The notes: generated by a model from the sequence alone, not told the origin. 64,000 nt of DNA from Eggerthellaceae bacterium (GCA_910575165.1 CAJTDS010000010.1:47669-111668); one strand, 5' to 3'. Positions 25,465-36,238 are shown, numbered from the stretch's first letter. Numbers and translations are program-made.

Positions 25465-26493
25465 CTACCCCATCAGCTTGGGATTCCTCAACCGACCCAA
25501 AAGGCGAAGCCTCAGCCCGACATGCTTTTCCCCAAAATCCTTCGGCAGTCGAAGCCTTTTCCCAAGGACAGACGCGACATCTCGCGCCATCGCAAAAAAC
25601 GGCTCGTAGTAAAGAACCTGCGTTTTCCTCACCTCGATGACGGAGTACCCCGCAAACCTCAGCTCGTTCCTGCGTTGAGCGTCGTTGCCGTATTGCCTGT
25701 CGGGATGAAACTCATCGCTGTCGTACTCGCAAATTAATCCCGCCTCAGGCCAGCACACATCTGCGTAACGAACCCCGCCCCGCCGCCTGCCTCCCACAGA
25801 GACGGGGTGGTTGAGGCTCGGTCGGGGAAGACCGAAGCCGCCCAGACGCACGGGCATGCACAACATCATGGCGAGCATCGTCTCCATCGGCGAGGCCGAA
25901 CCGTCCTGCACGAACGCTACAGCCCTTAGCGCCGCCGGCCTCCCGGGTCCCCTCGCCGCTTCGACAAACGATCTTAGCTTCGCTACGGTAGTCAGCGAAG
26001 GCTTCCCGTACACAGTCTTTCCGCCCGGCATCACTACGTAGGTCCCGCATAGCTCGAATCCCAAAACAACCAGCTCGACAAGGTGGAGCGTTCGGGCCAT
26101 CTGCATGAAACAGTATTCCGGACAAGGCGCAAGGAACCCTTCCCCAGCGTCGACCATAGATTGGTCGGGCACGGATGCGCAGATCCTCGAATGAACGAAA
26201 CGTCTGGTAACGCGGCCGCTTTTGGCCCCGACGATGGTCTGCAGAGGAAAAGTGCAGCCCGCAGGTATGCGGTCGCCCTTCGACACCGACGGCTTGCGCC
26301 CCTTCGCAAGGAAAGTGCGGGCCCGCGAAGTAGCGCCCCTAAGCTCCCTGCCGCAAAGAGAGACCCCTCCGCAAGCCACTCGCCGTTCGCGCCAATAGAA
26401 TACTGCCGACCAGTCGGCCAAGATTCCCCTTGTTTCCATACTCTCCCACACAGCCTGGCCGAAGCTTGCGACCGCTCGGCCCAAGACACGCAT
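25465..26493 (-). CDS. DUF559 / AbiEi-like protein with endonuclease-type C-terminus
   Basis: About 342 residues from the ATG at 26493; the start is uncertain because no ribosome site is visible and the frame is open to 26841. The middle has CPEYCFMQMARTLHLVELVV and GFELCGTYV, a signature recalled from a large coriobacterial family. The C-terminal 90 residues fit the DUF559/Vsr-like fold: ADVCWPEAGLICEYDSDEFH, then a GYSVIEVRKTQV strand. The D, E and DxxEFH residues are candidate PD-(D/E)XK-type active-site residues. It may be a nuclease, or an antitoxin of the AbiEi type; no toxin gene is adjacent. Confidence 0.65.
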   Translation of the reverse strand: MRVLGRAVASFGQAVWESMETRGILADWSAVFYWRERRVACGGVSLCGRELRGATSRARTFLAKGRKPSVSKGDRIPAGCTFPLQTIVGAKSGRVTRRFVHSRICASVPDQSMVDAGEGFLAPCPEYCFMQMARTLHLVELVVLGFELCGTYVVMPGGKTVYGKPSLTTVAKLRSFVEAARGPGRPAALRAVAFVQDGSASPMETMLAMMLCMPVRLGGFGLPRPSLNHPVSVGGRRRGGVRYADVCWPEAGLICEYDSDEFHPDRQYGNDAQRRNELRFAGYSVIEVRKTQVLYYEPFFAMARDVASVLGKRLRLPKDFGEKHVGLRLRLLGRLRNPKLMG

Positions 26494-26944
26494 CGCGCAA
26501 TCGGTCACCAGGAAAAGTGTAAGACGCCGAGGCCCCGCCGGCGACGGGATCTTTTTGCCGTTGCGAACTAGTATCGATACCGCAGCATCTTCACAACACG
26601 CCCCTATATCTGCCTTTCGACAGCCGTCCCATCCCAGGGTACAGCCGATGCACACCGGGCCCCGAGCCCATCCACCAAGCAACCCGCGAATCCCGGCCGC
26701 CGCCAAGCTCCCGCCTTCAGCTCGTCGAAAAGCTCTCGTCGAGGTATCACGCCGAACGATTCGCAACATCGCGCAATCAGCCACCCAACGCCATCCGGGC
26801 GTAAGCGGCGCCACGACGATCAGCCAGAAACGATGAAGCACGACGCGACAGCACCGCTCCTTGTCGCAAGCGCCACCCTCTGTCGTCCGCGCCGCTCCTC
26901 GCTACCGCCAGGCGGGCTTTTTGCCGTCCGCGCTATCCCAAGAT

Positions 26945-27113
26945 GGCAAGAATTGCCCGAAATCCAAATATCGGCACCCACCCATGACCATCTTCGATGC
27001 CATTTTGCGCCAATGCGTGCAACAGAGCCTTTGCCAACAGGGGCTTTCTACTACTCCATCGCCGAAGAGAGAGCATGAGGCTACTACGTTTTTGGATTTC
27101 GAGCGATTCTTGC
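26945..27113. repeat. 169-bp element with related terminal inverted repeats
   Basis: The left arm 26945-26967 begins GGCAAGAATTGCCCGAAATC; the right arm 27091-27113 is its reverse complement with two mismatches. The left arm differs from the arm at 25086 at three positions. The interior is unlike that of element 1, but the length is nearly the same. Confidence 0.7.
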
Positions 27114-27466
27114 CACAAATCGACCCGCAGGAAGACGCACCGCGAAAGAGGGAAAGGAATGCGGGATGCGGGGAAGGCGTGGGAAAGGATGATGCGGAAG
27201 GGATACGCGGGGAGGGTGACGCAAGACACCCCGGCCCCACGGCAATCGTCGACCGACCATCGGCGCTGCTTGCGGCCGGAACGACGGACTGCGGACGTTG
27301 AGCAAGAACCGCCGAGCCGCATCGGCCCGCCAGCAAAGCCCTCGCTCAGACCGCAACCATCGCCGGCCGCAAAGCCCCCCAGGTCGCAGCCAGCCGTCGA
27401 CCACAAGGCAGCACCCCGACCGCAGCAGGCTGCGGGCGACAAGGCGTCGCCCCGGCCTCAGCAGAG

Positions 27467-27493
27467 CTGCGGGCGGCGCAACACCGCCCGCAG
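27467..27493 (-). terminator. Hairpin after leuS
   Basis: Perfect 10-base arms CTGCGGGCGG / CCGCCCGCAG with a 7-base loop, five bases past the leuS stop. It lacks a T tract, so intrinsic termination is only probable. Confidence 0.5.
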
Positions 27494-27498
27494 GAGAC

Positions 27499-30090
27499 CT
27501 ACTTCGCCACCACGTTCACCAGGCGACCTGGCACCACGATGGCCTTCTTCACGTCCTTGCCCTTCAGATCGTCGACCACGGCAGCCAGGCCGGCAGCGCG
27601 CACCTCGTCCTCGGACGCGTCGGCTGCTACCGTGATTCGGGCCTTGATCTTGCCGTTGACCTGCACGGCCAGCTCCACGGTGGACGCGGCTGCCTTCGCA
27701 GGGTCGAAGTCGGGCCACAGCTGCACGTGCACCGAGTCGTCGTGGCCGAGCACCTTGTGCCATAGCTCCTCGGTCATGAACGGGGCGATGGGAGCCAGAA
27801 GCTTCACCAGCACCTCGGCCACTTCGCGGTCGAAAGCGCGCGAGAAGTCGGAGGCCTTGCGCTCAGCCGGACCCGCAGTGCGCAGGTAAGCGCCCGCGGC
27901 GTTGGAGAGCTCCATGATGGCGGCCATGGCTGTGTTGAAGTTGTTGCGGTCGATGTCGGCCTGCACCTTGCCCACCACGCGGTGCCGCTCGCGCATCAGC
28001 GTATCCAAAGCCTCCTGAACGGCCTCAGGCGCAGCACCCGGCTGGTAGAACGTGTCGTCACCGGCCGTGCCCACAAGGTCGGCCACCTGGCGCCACACGC
28101 GCGAGAGGAACTTGTACATGCCCGCCAGGCCGTCCTCGTTCCACAGCTTCTCCTTGTCGGGAGGGCCCATGAACAGCATGGCTGCGCGCACCGCATCGGT
28201 GCCGTAGCCCTTGATCATCTCCTCGGGCGAGACCACGTTGCCCTTCGACTTGCTCATGACCTCGCCGTTGGCGTCCAACACCATGCCTTGGCACAACAAG
28301 TTCGTGAAGGGCTCGTCGAAGTCCAGCATGCCGCAGTCGCGCAGCACCTTCGTGAAGAAGCGGCTGTAGAGCAGGTGCAGGATGGCGTGCTCGATGCCGC
28401 CGATGTACTGGTCCACCGGCATCCAGGCGTTGGCCTTGGCCGGGTCGAAGGGCGCCGCATCGTTGTGCGGGTCGGTGTAGCGCATGTAGTACCAGCTGGA
28501 GCATGTGAAGGTGTCCATGGTGTCGGTCTCGCGACGCGCGGGCCGCCCGCACACCGGGCAGGCGGTCTCCGCGAAGCCGGCGTGGGTGGCAAGCGTCTCA
28601 CCTGCCGCCAAATCGATGTCCTCGGGCAGCAGCACCGGCAGCTGGTCCTCGGGCACCGGTACCACGCCGCAATGCTCGCAGTGCACGGCAGGGATGGGGT
28701 TGCCCCAGTAGCGCTGGCGGCTGATGAGCCAGTCGCGCAGGCGGAACTCCACCGTGCGCCGGCCGGTCCCCGCCGCCTCCAGGGCCGACACCACGGCCTC
28801 CTCGCCCGGCGAGTGCTTGCCGCCCACCATGCCCGTGTAGGGGCCCGACTGCACCAGGATGCCCTCGGCGGCGTAGGCGGCTGGCCAGTCGACCGAGGTC
28901 ACCACGCGATCGGCTTTGTCCTTGAGGTGGGGGTAGAGCGGGTCGTCCTCGGGCAGAATGATGGGGATGATGGGCAGGTCGTACTTGCGGGCGAACTCGA
29001 AGTCGCGCTGGTCGCCGCAGGGCACGGCCATGACCGCGCCGGTACCGTAGTCGGCCACCACGTAGTCGGCCACCCACACCGGCACCAGCTCGCCGTTCAC
29101 AGGGTTGCGCACGTAGCGCCCGGTGAACACGCCGTGCTTGTCGCGGTCGCCCTGGGCGCGCTCCACGGCCGACACCTTCTTGGCGGCATCGGCGAAGGCC
29201 ATGACCTCGGCCTCCTGGGGCATGCCCGCCACCAGGTCCGCCAGGCCGGCGTACTCGGGCGCCAGCACGAAGAACGAGCAGCCGAACAGCGTGTCGGCGC
29301 GCGTGGTGAACACGGTGATGACCGGCCCTTCGGCGGCGGCCACCTCTTCGGCGGTCGCGTCCTGGATGCCCGCGGGCATGAGCGTGAAATCAACCTGGGC
29401 GCCCTCGGAGCGACCGATCCAGTTCGCCTGCTGCTGCTTCACGCGCTCGGGCCAGCCGGTAAGCTGGTCCAGGTCATCCAGCAGCTGCTGGGCGTAGTCG
29501 GTGATCTTGAAGTACCACTGCGTGAGGTCGCGCTTCTCCACCGGCGAGTCGCAGCGCCAGCAACGCCCTTCGATAACCTGCTCGTTGGCCAGCACCGTCT
29601 TGCAGTCGGGGCACCAGTTCACGGGGCTGTTGCGCCGCTCTACCAGTCCGCGCTCCCAGAACTTCAGGAAGATCCACTGGCCCCAGCGGTAGTACTCCGG
29701 ATCGCACGCCACCACGGTGCGGTCCCAGTCGTAGGAAAATCCCATGCGCTTGAACGACGCCTTCTGCGTGTCGATGTTGGCGTAGGTCCACTTCGCCGGA
29801 TGGCTGTGGTGTTTGATGGCTGCGTTCTCAGCGGGAAGGCCGAAGGCGTCCCAGCCCATGGGATGCAGCACGTCGAAGCCGCGCATGCGCGAATAGCGCG
29901 CCACCACGTCGCCGTAGGTGTAGTTGCTCACATGGCCCATGTGGATGTCGCCCGACGGATAGGGGAACATCTCAAGCACGTACTTCTTCGGCTTGCCCGA
30001 CTCGCGCGGATCCGGCGTCGCGTAGAGGTTCGCATCCTCCCACGCCTTCTGCCAGCGGGGCTCCAACTCTTGCGGATTGTAAGCTTCCAT
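27499..30090 (-). CDS. leuS: Leucyl-tRNA synthetase
   Basis: 863 residues from the ATG at 30090; an open extension upstream has no family sequence. Class I synthetase charging tRNA-Leu. The HIGH motif appears as HMGH near residue 50 ([20 protein letters not shown]). A zinc-site-like CPDC/CWRCD insertion precedes the editing domain, and KMSKS appears as [11 protein letters not shown]. Length matches bacterial LeuRS. It is divergent from the gene at 30272. Confidence 0.96.
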   Translation of the reverse strand: MEAYNPQELEPRWQKAWEDANLYATPDPRESGKPKKYVLEMFPYPSGDIHMGHVSNYTYGDVVARYSRMRGFDVLHPMGWDAFGLPAENAAIKHHSHPAKWTYANIDTQKASFKRMGFSYDWDRTVVACDPEYYRWGQWIFLKFWERGLVERRNSPVNWCPDCKTVLANEQVIEGRCWRCDSPVEKRDLTQWYFKITDYAQQLLDDLDQLTGWPERVKQQQANWIGRSEGAQVDFTLMPAGIQDATAEEVAAAEGPVITVFTTRADTLFGCSFFVLAPEYAGLADLVAGMPQEAEVMAFADAAKKVSAVERAQGDRDKHGVFTGRYVRNPVNGELVPVWVADYVVADYGTGAVMAVPCGDQRDFEFARKYDLPIIPIILPEDDPLYPHLKDKADRVVTSVDWPAAYAAEGILVQSGPYTGMVGGKHSPGEEAVVSALEAAGTGRRTVEFRLRDWLISRQRYWGNPIPAVHCEHCGVVPVPEDQLPVLLPEDIDLAAGETLATHAGFAETACPVCGRPARRETDTMDTFTCSSWYYMRYTDPHNDAAPFDPAKANAWMPVDQYIGGIEHAILHLLYSRFFTKVLRDCGMLDFDEPFTNLLCQGMVLDANGEVMSKSKGNVVSPEEMIKGYGTDAVRAAMLFMGPPDKEKLWNEDGLAGMYKFLSRVWRQVADLVGTAGDDTFYQPGAAPEAVQEALDTLMRERHRVVGKVQADIDRNNFNTAMAAIMELSNAAGAYLRTAGPAERKASDFSRAFDREVAEVLVKLLAPIAPFMTEELWHKVLGHDDSVHVQLWPDFDPAKAAASTVELAVQVNGKIKARITVAADASEDEVRAAGLAAVVDDLKGKDVKKAIVVPGRLVNVVAK

Positions 30091-30271
30091 TGGTGCGCTG
30101 CCTTCCCGTTTTCGTTCGCTGCATAGGGCCCGCGCGGGCATGCGAAAGCCCGCCGCGCGGCGAATTTCCCTATTATAGTGAAGTTGGCGGATTGCGCCTG
30201 GTTCCTCGGGCGAAATCGTATTCTTTTCCGCAACAGGCACAACGGGCGCGCCGCGGGCACGGAAGGTAGAG

Positions 30272-30682
30272 ATGGGCAGCCGGAAGAAATCGTCGTGGGC
30301 CAGGGAGAAGGCGGCGTTCGCGGCGTCTTTGGACACGCACTGTCGCAAAAGCGGCCTCGGCAGCGCACGCGGCGAGCACGGTTTCGACCCGGAGCCTCAG
30401 GGGGCCGGCAGCACCAGCGACCTCTGGGACGCCCTGGACGAGCCCGCGCCCCGCGACCCCTGGGAGCACCTCTTCGCGAAGGAGCATGCTCGTCAGGCGA
30501 AAGCGGAAGCCGAGCACGACGCAGCCCTTCGCCGCAAGGCCTGCGAGAGAAAGCAGCGCTACGCCACGGCCGCCGACGCCCAGGAGGCCGCAGATGCCTG
30601 CGCCGCCCACGGCACCCGCGGCCTGCGCACCTACAAGTGCCGCTACTGCAACGGCTGGCACCTCACCAGCAAGCCGCAGTAG
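30272..30682 (+). CDS. Small conserved protein with C-terminal CxxC...H motif
   Basis: 136 residues, ATG with GGAAGG upstream. A charged, helical N-terminal part is followed by [15 protein letters not shown], a compact motif that could bind zinc through Cys-Cys-His. The same motif is found in small uncharacterised actinobacterial proteins. A role in nucleic-acid binding is possible but not shown. Confidence 0.7.
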   Translation: MGSRKKSSWAREKAAFAASLDTHCRKSGLGSARGEHGFDPEPQGAGSTSDLWDALDEPAPRDPWEHLFAKEHARQAKAEAEHDAALRRKACERKQRYATAADAQEAADACAAHGTRGLRTYKCRYCNGWHLTSKPQ

Positions 30683-30720
30683 AGCGCGCGTTGTCGCGAA
30701 GGTGACGCACAGCCAACCTC

Positions 30721-31449
30721 CTACTTCAAAGGAATTCTCCCCACAATTGAACCGTACCGAAGGCCATGGGAGCGAACTTCTTCGGCTGTATAAAGCCTTT
30801 CCATGTCAGCTTCTTCGTCGGGGGGCAGGTAAGCTGCAATGATAAGCTCTTCATCGGGGCTCATCACCCTTTCACCGGGAAATCCGTCCACATAGGCGCA
30901 AGCGCCCTCACGGGTCAGCATCCGCTCCACATAGCGCTCGGCTGCCCCAGAGGTCCTCGGAACGAACGTGTAGTCCGAATAGGCCGTTTTTCCTTCCGGT
31001 ACCTCGTCTTCGGCCACGGAGAGAGCCTTCCATCTGGACAGGAGAAACGCCGAATCGCTGGAAGCCTTCTCGTCGTCATAAGTAGCGGCCGCCAGATAGC
31101 CAACGTACTCGTCGCCCCTGTAAACCGGCCACAAATCAACCGCTAACTTCACAAGGTCCGTACCGCGAACGCGATATCCCGGTATCGGGTTGCCAAGCGA
31201 AAACGCCCCAGACCCGATATCCAAACCCGCCCCCTCGAGAACCGCAGGAGCCGCAGCAACCACCTGCTGACGCACTTGCTCGGAGGCCTCATAAGTCAAC
31301 TCCGCCGGAAGCGAATCGAAAGCCGACTCGTCCACAAGCAGTCCCGCAATGCCGTCATCTTTCGGCACCGAACAGGAAACGAGACCACCTGCGATGGCAA
31401 CCATCGCAAGCAACGCAAGTCCGCAACACACCGTTCTTGACCGCAGCAT
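30721..31449 (-). CDS. Lipoprotein partnered with papain-like secreted protein (copy 1)
   Basis: 242 residues from the ATG at 31449, with GGGGGG upstream; an earlier ORF start at 31743 lies inside the upstream gene. The signal peptide ends VSC, a lipobox, so it is membrane-anchored outside the cell. The mature part contains LAVDLWPVYRGDEYVGYLAA, similar in pattern to the WPLVEGGRIVALVVQVD stretch of its neighbour. It follows the papain-like gene by 13 bases. The gene at 61742-62473 is a probable distant counterpart. Function unknown. Confidence 0.72.
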   Translation of the reverse strand: MLRSRTVCCGLALLAMVAIAGGLVSCSVPKDDGIAGLLVDESAFDSLPAELTYEASEQVRQQVVAAAPAVLEGAGLDIGSGAFSLGNPIPGYRVRGTDLVKLAVDLWPVYRGDEYVGYLAAATYDDEKASSDSAFLLSRWKALSVAEDEVPEGKTAYSDYTFVPRTSGAAERYVERMLTREGACAYVDGFPGERVMSPDEELIIAAYLPPDEEADMERLYTAEEVRSHGLRYGSIVGRIPLK

Positions 31450-31462
31450 GGAACACCCCCCT

Positions 31463-32815
31463 CTACGGATTCGTGCAGACGCCGGACGAGTTGAAGTGAT
31501 AGGTCTTGCCATTGATGTACCAAGAACCGTTCGCGAGCATGCCCCCCTGCGGCCCGCTTGCAGGCACGTTCGTCGCAGTCCGCAAGTAATACCAATTAGA
31601 CCCATCGGAATACCAACCCGTCTGCATGGCGCCATCGGAATCAACATGGTACCAGTAGCCACCCGAGCTAATCCACTCATTGGTGGCCATAACGCCCGAC
31701 GTCTTAACGTAGTACCACTTCCCGCCGGAGCTAATCCACTCATCCCAGAACATGCGGCCGTACTCGCTGAAGTAGTACCAGTTGCCAGAAATTTTGGTCC
31801 AGCCTATCGACTGCGATCCGTCATATTGAATGTAATACCAGCTAGTATTTCCGATACGCTGCCATCCAAAGGGGAGCACTGCGCCGTCATTCCAGGCCCA
31901 GGTGCCGCTGTCCTTCGTGTACGAATAGTAAAGACCCGTCTTCGTCATAATCATTCGAACGCCGCCGGTCGGGTTCATCACGCTTACGGTCATCGATCCA
32001 GACTGAGAGAGCGTATACCCATACACCGCGATGACGTGCCTTCTATTTGCCGTCGCATTGTAGCAGCCTGCATAAATTGGCATTTTACTATTAAGGTATG
32101 TCCTGATTGATGAATCGCTCATTACACCAGAAACCGTAATCGTGTTAATCGCGGTACCCGTATCTGGATAAATATACGACGCAAACGCCCTCTGAGCATC
32201 GCTCGGCCATCCGCCGCTATCGATGCTCCCCGTGATAGCCAAGGCTATTTCTCCGGGGCTCTTGTATATTCCCGTAAGATACTGGGCGATGGATGACACA
32301 ACGGCAGCCCAGCAATTGTGCGTATTGCCTTGCATTACAGTAGCTATCGGCAAAAAAACAGACGAGTTCGAGCCTGCAGCAGCTACGACCCCCGATAGCC
32401 GCATCCCCGAATCGACACTATCCTGCGAAACGACATTTTCATACGCGCCTTGTCGACCTCCGAAGCTCACCGCCCAATCGAGACCCTCTGACGACAGAGA
32501 GTAGGTAGAGCCTCCGTCTTCATCATCAACCTGAACGACAAGCGCAACAATCCGTCCACCCTCAACGAGCGGCCAATACACAACGTTCCCATCGCTCCCG
32601 TCCGGAATGGGCGCAGCGACTCCGACTCCGTCAATATCGAACGGCTCAAAGCCGAATTCCTCGAAAGGACACCCTTCCAGCTGAAAAGCAGCAAGAAGGT
32701 TCGTCGCCGCCTCAACGGCTTCAGCCCTTCCGTCATCCACCTCGGCAGCAAACGCCGTCGCACTCGGAACGAGCAAAACAAAGGATAAAACAAACGCGAG
32801 CAACCCCTTCTTCAT
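31463..32815 (-). CDS. Secreted papain-like cysteine peptidase with CW repeats (copy 1)
   Basis: 450 residues from the ATG at 32815 with AAGGAG six bases upstream. The signal peptide ends ATAFAA. After a pro-region-like domain (25-155) comes a papain-fold core: Q162 and C168 in QGNTHNCWAA, H260 in RRHVIAVYGY and N281 in SVMNPTGG give the full Gln-Cys-His-Asn set in the right order. Five or six CW repeats (about 310-450; GWxxxxGxWYYFxxxGxM) follow. It is probably a surface-attached protease or transglutaminase-like enzyme of the C39/C10-type fold; target unknown. It forms an operon with the lipoprotein downstream. Confidence 0.78.
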   Translation of the reverse strand: MKKGLLAFVLSFVLLVPSATAFAAEVDDGRAEAVEAATNLLAAFQLEGCPFEEFGFEPFDIDGVGVAAPIPDGSDGNVVYWPLVEGGRIVALVVQVDDEDGGSTYSLSSEGLDWAVSFGGRQGAYENVVSQDSVDSGMRLSGVVAAAGSNSSVFLPIATVMQGNTHNCWAAVVSSIAQYLTGIYKSPGEIALAITGSIDSGGWPSDAQRAFASYIYPDTGTAINTITVSGVMSDSSIRTYLNSKMPIYAGCYNATANRRHVIAVYGYTLSQSGSMTVSVMNPTGGVRMIMTKTGLYYSYTKDSGTWAWNDGAVLPFGWQRIGNTSWYYIQYDGSQSIGWTKISGNWYYFSEYGRMFWDEWISSGGKWYYVKTSGVMATNEWISSGGYWYHVDSDGAMQTGWYSDGSNWYYLRTATNVPASGPQGGMLANGSWYINGKTYHFNSSGVCTNP

Positions 32816-32959
32816 GACGCGCTCCTTACCTCGTGGGTTCAACGGAGTACCGTGAAGCGGTTCCAGTCTATCATGGAAATTTGGTGAATACTATACCCAA
32901 TTACTCAAGTTTTCTGGATAAACTGCTATCTGTTCCCGCCCGAAGACGCAAGCCCTTCC

Positions 32960-34192
32960 TCACGCCAGCTGGTCGGCGGCCCATTGGGCAGCTACCATGG
33001 AGCCTTTCACCAGGGCCGATTCGTCTATGTTGAAGTAGCAGCTGTGCTGGGGGTGATCGCAGCCGAGCTTCGGGTTGCGTCCTCCCACGAAGGCGAACAC
33101 GCCGGGCACGAGCTTCAGGTACTCGCTGAAGTCCTCGCCGGCAAGCGACCCCTCGTAGCTGGCCACGGCGTCCTCGCCCAGCACCTTCACCACCGCCTGC
33201 CGGCACGCCTCGGCGTACTCCGGCGTGTTCGACAGGCCGCCGTTTCCATGCTCGAAGGTGAACGTGCACTGGGCGTTGAAGGCATGGGCGATCTTGCCCA
33301 CGATGCGCTCCAGACGGTCGGGCACTTCCTCGCGAAGCGTATCCGACCAGGTGCGCACGGTGCCCGTAAGGTAGGCGCTACCGGCCATGACGTTGCGGGC
33401 CTCGCCGCCGTGGAACTCGCCCACAGTCACCACCACCGGCTCGAAGGGGGACACGTCGCGGCTCACCAGCACCTGCAGCGCGGTCACCATCTCGGCGCCC
33501 ACCACGATGGCGTCCACCCCTTTATGCGGCATGGAGCCGTGGGCCGAGGCGCCCGTGATGTCGATGCGGAACCAGTCGGTATGGGCCATGCGCCGCCCCG
33601 GCTCGCAGGATACCTTGCCCGAATCCACCTCGCTCCAGATGTGCGCGCCGTAGATGGCGTCCACCCCCTGAAGCGCCCCGTCGGCGATCATGGCCCGGGC
33701 ACCTTGGGACACCTCCTCGGCCGGCTGGAACAGGATGCGCACCTCGCCGCGCAGATGCGGGCGCAGCGCAACCAGCATGCGCACGGTGCCCAGCATCATG
33801 GCAATGTGGCAGTCGTGACCGCAGGCGTGCATGACCCCGTCGGTTTCGGAAGCGAAGGGCAGTCCGGTTCGCTCGGTGACGGGAAGCGCGTCAATATCGG
33901 CCCGAAGTGCGATGCGGCGGCGCGGCTTGCCGGAGTCGTCGTAAGAGCCGGGCGCCTCGCCGGCGATGGTGGCGATAACGCCCGTGCCGGCCGCCTTGAC
34001 GTAAGGGACCCCTAGCGCATCCAGCTCGTCGCAGATGCGCTGCTGGGTGGAAAACTCGCGGTTGGAAAGCTCGGGGCTGGCGTGGAAGGCGCGCCGGTAG
34101 CCGACGATCTGCGGCTCCAGCTGCCGTCCCAACTCCAGAATCGCTTCCGTGACCTGCGCATGCTCCTGTGCGCTTCCGCCGTTTCGACCCAT
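32960..34192 (-). CDS. M20 family amidohydrolase / N-acyl-amino-acid hydrolase
   Basis: 410 residues. Metal site motifs include ALRADIDALPV, HACGHDCH (about residue 125), FQPAEEVSQGA and a late AGEDFSEYL. These match the M20D amidohydrolases (hippurate, N-acyl-L-amino acid or N-acetyl-diaminopimelate hydrolases), cytoplasmic dimetal enzymes. Substrate cannot be read from sequence. ATG at 34192 with AAAGGGCAGG upstream. Neighbours give no metabolic clue. Confidence 0.9.
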   Translation of the reverse strand: MGRNGGSAQEHAQVTEAILELGRQLEPQIVGYRRAFHASPELSNREFSTQQRICDELDALGVPYVKAAGTGVIATIAGEAPGSYDDSGKPRRRIALRADIDALPVTERTGLPFASETDGVMHACGHDCHIAMMLGTVRMLVALRPHLRGEVRILFQPAEEVSQGARAMIADGALQGVDAIYGAHIWSEVDSGKVSCEPGRRMAHTDWFRIDITGASAHGSMPHKGVDAIVVGAEMVTALQVLVSRDVSPFEPVVVTVGEFHGGEARNVMAGSAYLTGTVRTWSDTLREEVPDRLERIVGKIAHAFNAQCTFTFEHGNGGLSNTPEYAEACRQAVVKVLGEDAVASYEGSLAGEDFSEYLKLVPGVFAFVGGRNPKLGCDHPQHSCYFNIDESALVKGSMVAAQWAADQLA

Positions 34193-34474
34193 GGTCGCCT
34201 GCCCTTTCCGTGGTTACAGAATCGCAGGCGCCGCAGCACCCGCGCCGAACAGGGTAGCAGCCGCCGCGCCCCGCCGCAAGCAGCCCCTTCGCGGACGCGC
34301 GCTGGCAATCCGCCGGCGAGCCGACGACACAGGAGACGCCGGCCCCGACGGCTCTCGCGAACGCCGCACCAGTCGAAGACGCTCGCGGGCGCCGCGCCGC
34401 AGCCGCGCAGCCCGACACGGCTTCGGCAGCCGCCAGGTCCGGGCGCCCAAGCCGCACAGCCCCGGGTACGCCCT

Positions 34475-35176
34475 CTACTTCTTCGCCAACGCGCTTAGGG
34501 CCCGAAACGCCACGCTGCGGTCGGACACCTCCACCTTGTCGCGATGGCCGTCGGCGAAGGTGCGCACGAAAGTCACCCGGTTGCCGATGCGCGTCACGGC
34601 CAGCGCCGATCCCACCATGTAGCCGGCGATGCTCCCCCACGCGTACAGGGCGCTTCTCCAGGGACTCGCCCAGGCCGCCGACCCCGTTGCGTCCGCCAGC
34701 AGCCACACCGCGTCGAAGGCAAGCCACACCAAAGCACCCAGCACCGCGCCCAGAAGCAGGATGACCACGTAGTTCGCGAACAGCTTGCCCTTCTCGCCCG
34801 CGCGGAAGTACGCCTCCAGCGCAATGCCCAGCGGCGGCAGCACCGACAGCGCCGCGTTCATGAGGACCGAGCCCGCGAAGAACACCTGCGAGTGTTCCGA
34901 AGGCGACACGGACGCGCCCACCTGCTGGCAGACGGCGCCGGCCAGGGCGATCAAAGCGAAAAGCGCGCTCATACCCCAAGGCAGGGCTTTGCGGAAGGCC
35001 TGCGCGAAGCTTGCAGACTCGGGCGCCTTCTCGCACGAGGCGGCCACCACCGCCCCATGAGGGTAGGCACGGTTCGGCCCGGTGGTCCGCGGCGTGAGCC
35101 CGGCAAGCTCGTCGGATTTCACCACGGCCCAGGCGAGCACGCCTATCACCAACACGATGGCAACGAAAACGATCAT
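34475..35176 (-). CDS. Uncharacterised polytopic membrane protein
   Basis: 233 residues from the ATG at 35176 with GGGAGG upstream. An N-terminal helix at 1-18 is followed by a polar segment (Thr/Pro/Glu-rich, 25-60) and four or five further helices. The soluble end, TRIGNRVTFVRTFADGHRDK, resembles a short beta-hairpin domain. No family is recognised. It lies 282 bases from the M20 gene on the same strand. Confidence 0.6.
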   Translation of the reverse strand: MIVFVAIVLVIGVLAWAVVKSDELAGLTPRTTGPNRAYPHGAVVAASCEKAPESASFAQAFRKALPWGMSALFALIALAGAVCQQVGASVSPSEHSQVFFAGSVLMNAALSVLPPLGIALEAYFRAGEKGKLFANYVVILLLGAVLGALVWLAFDAVWLLADATGSAAWASPWRSALYAWGSIAGYMVGSALAVTRIGNRVTFVRTFADGHRDKVEVSDRSVAFRALSALAKK

Positions 35177-35597
35177 GGGCGAACCCTCCCGAACATATGA
35201 CACGAAACCTCGCAGCACGGCCGCCAAAGGACAGCAGCGCGCCACAAGCACCATTATAGCGTCCCGACTTGCAGCCGAACGCTCGACGGCGGTTGCACTC
35301 CCGGCATTCCGCCCCTCTCCTTGCGACCCGCAGCGGTCGGTTCGTCCCGCCCCCGCGCCATTGCCGCAGCATAAAAGATACCTATTTGATAACATATATA
35401 TGGAGCTTTCGCGTCGAACGAAACCGTTGCGCTACGAATCGCTCTGCACCACTGACGGAAGCGCTATCATTTACCGACGGCCTGAGACCGGCGGCGCTGC
35501 TGCGCTCCGTCGCTGCACGAGGCGCATTCCATGCGCAAGCCGCAGCGCAAACCGTCCCATGCCGGGAAAGACGAACGCAAGACGAAGGAGTACGCCG
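35177..35597. other. Divergent intergenic region upstream of rubrerythrin
   Basis: 421 bases. An AT-rich patch at 35372-35402 (ATAAAAGATACC, TTGATAACATATATATGG) is the most promoter-like sequence, with TTGATA at 35386-35391. A peroxide or iron regulator site could lie here but none matches a known box. Confidence 0.4.
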
Positions 35598-36206
35598 ATG
35601 AAGGTACGCGAGACCATCCCTACCGCTGAGAATTCCCACAACATGAACCAGATGCCCGACTCCATGCTGGTGGTCGGCACCACCCTTGACAACCTGAAGA
35701 GCGCCATCCTGGGCGAGACCGGCGCCTCCGCCAAGTACGCCGCCTACGCCAAGGCCGCCCGCGAGCAGGGCTACGACCAGATCGCTCGCCTGTTCGAGGC
35801 CACTTCTGCCGCCGAGCAGATCCACATCGGCCTGGAGTTCGGCCTGGTGTCCGAGATGGACCCCGACTACGTGAAGCCCACGGCCGAGGCGCCCGAGGCC
35901 CATGCCTCCGACCTGAACCTCATCGACGGCGCCAAGGGCGAGATCTTCGAGACCTCCGACATGTACCCCGCCTTCATCAAGGTGGCCCAGGAGGAGGGCA
36001 ACGCCAAGGCCGTGCAGGTGTTCACCCGCGCCAAGCTGGCCGAGTCCGTGCATGCCGAGCGCTACCTGGAGGCCTACAACGACATCGACGCCGCTGACGA
36101 CGACAAGTTCTACCTGTGCCCCATCTGCGGCTACATCCACAAGGGCGAGGACTTCGAGAAGTGCCCCATCTGCTTCTGCCCGAAGGCCTCCTTCCGCGCG
36201 TTCTAA
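35598..36206 (+). CDS. Rubrerythrin-family protein with C-terminal rubredoxin-like site
   Basis: 202 residues, ATG at 35598 with GAAGGAG upstream. Residues 25-150 form a ferritin-like four-helix bundle: GETGASAKYAAYAKAAREQG, LFEATSAAEQIHIG and LAESVHAERYLEAY carry the Glu and His residues expected for a diiron site. A C-terminal rubredoxin-like site has two CPIC motifs (LCPICGYIHKGEDFEKCPIC), with one FCPK after it. Rubrerythrins remove hydrogen peroxide in anaerobes. Confidence 0.9.
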   Translation: MKVRETIPTAENSHNMNQMPDSMLVVGTTLDNLKSAILGETGASAKYAAYAKAAREQGYDQIARLFEATSAAEQIHIGLEFGLVSEMDPDYVKPTAEAPEAHASDLNLIDGAKGEIFETSDMYPAFIKVAQEEGNAKAVQVFTRAKLAESVHAERYLEAYNDIDAADDDKFYLCPICGYIHKGEDFEKCPICFCPKASFRAF

Positions 36207-36238
36207 ACCGCCGCGCGCAAACCCCTCCCCCAAGGAGC

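Larger units (their letters stand above)
26494..27498. other. Region without a confident gene
   Basis: Holds the open but unconvincing upstream extension of the DUF559 gene (to 26841), inverted-repeat element 2 (26945-27113), and about 350 bases of GC-rich sequence with repetitive CCGCAGCAG-like stretches before the leuS end hairpin. Confidence 0.5.
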
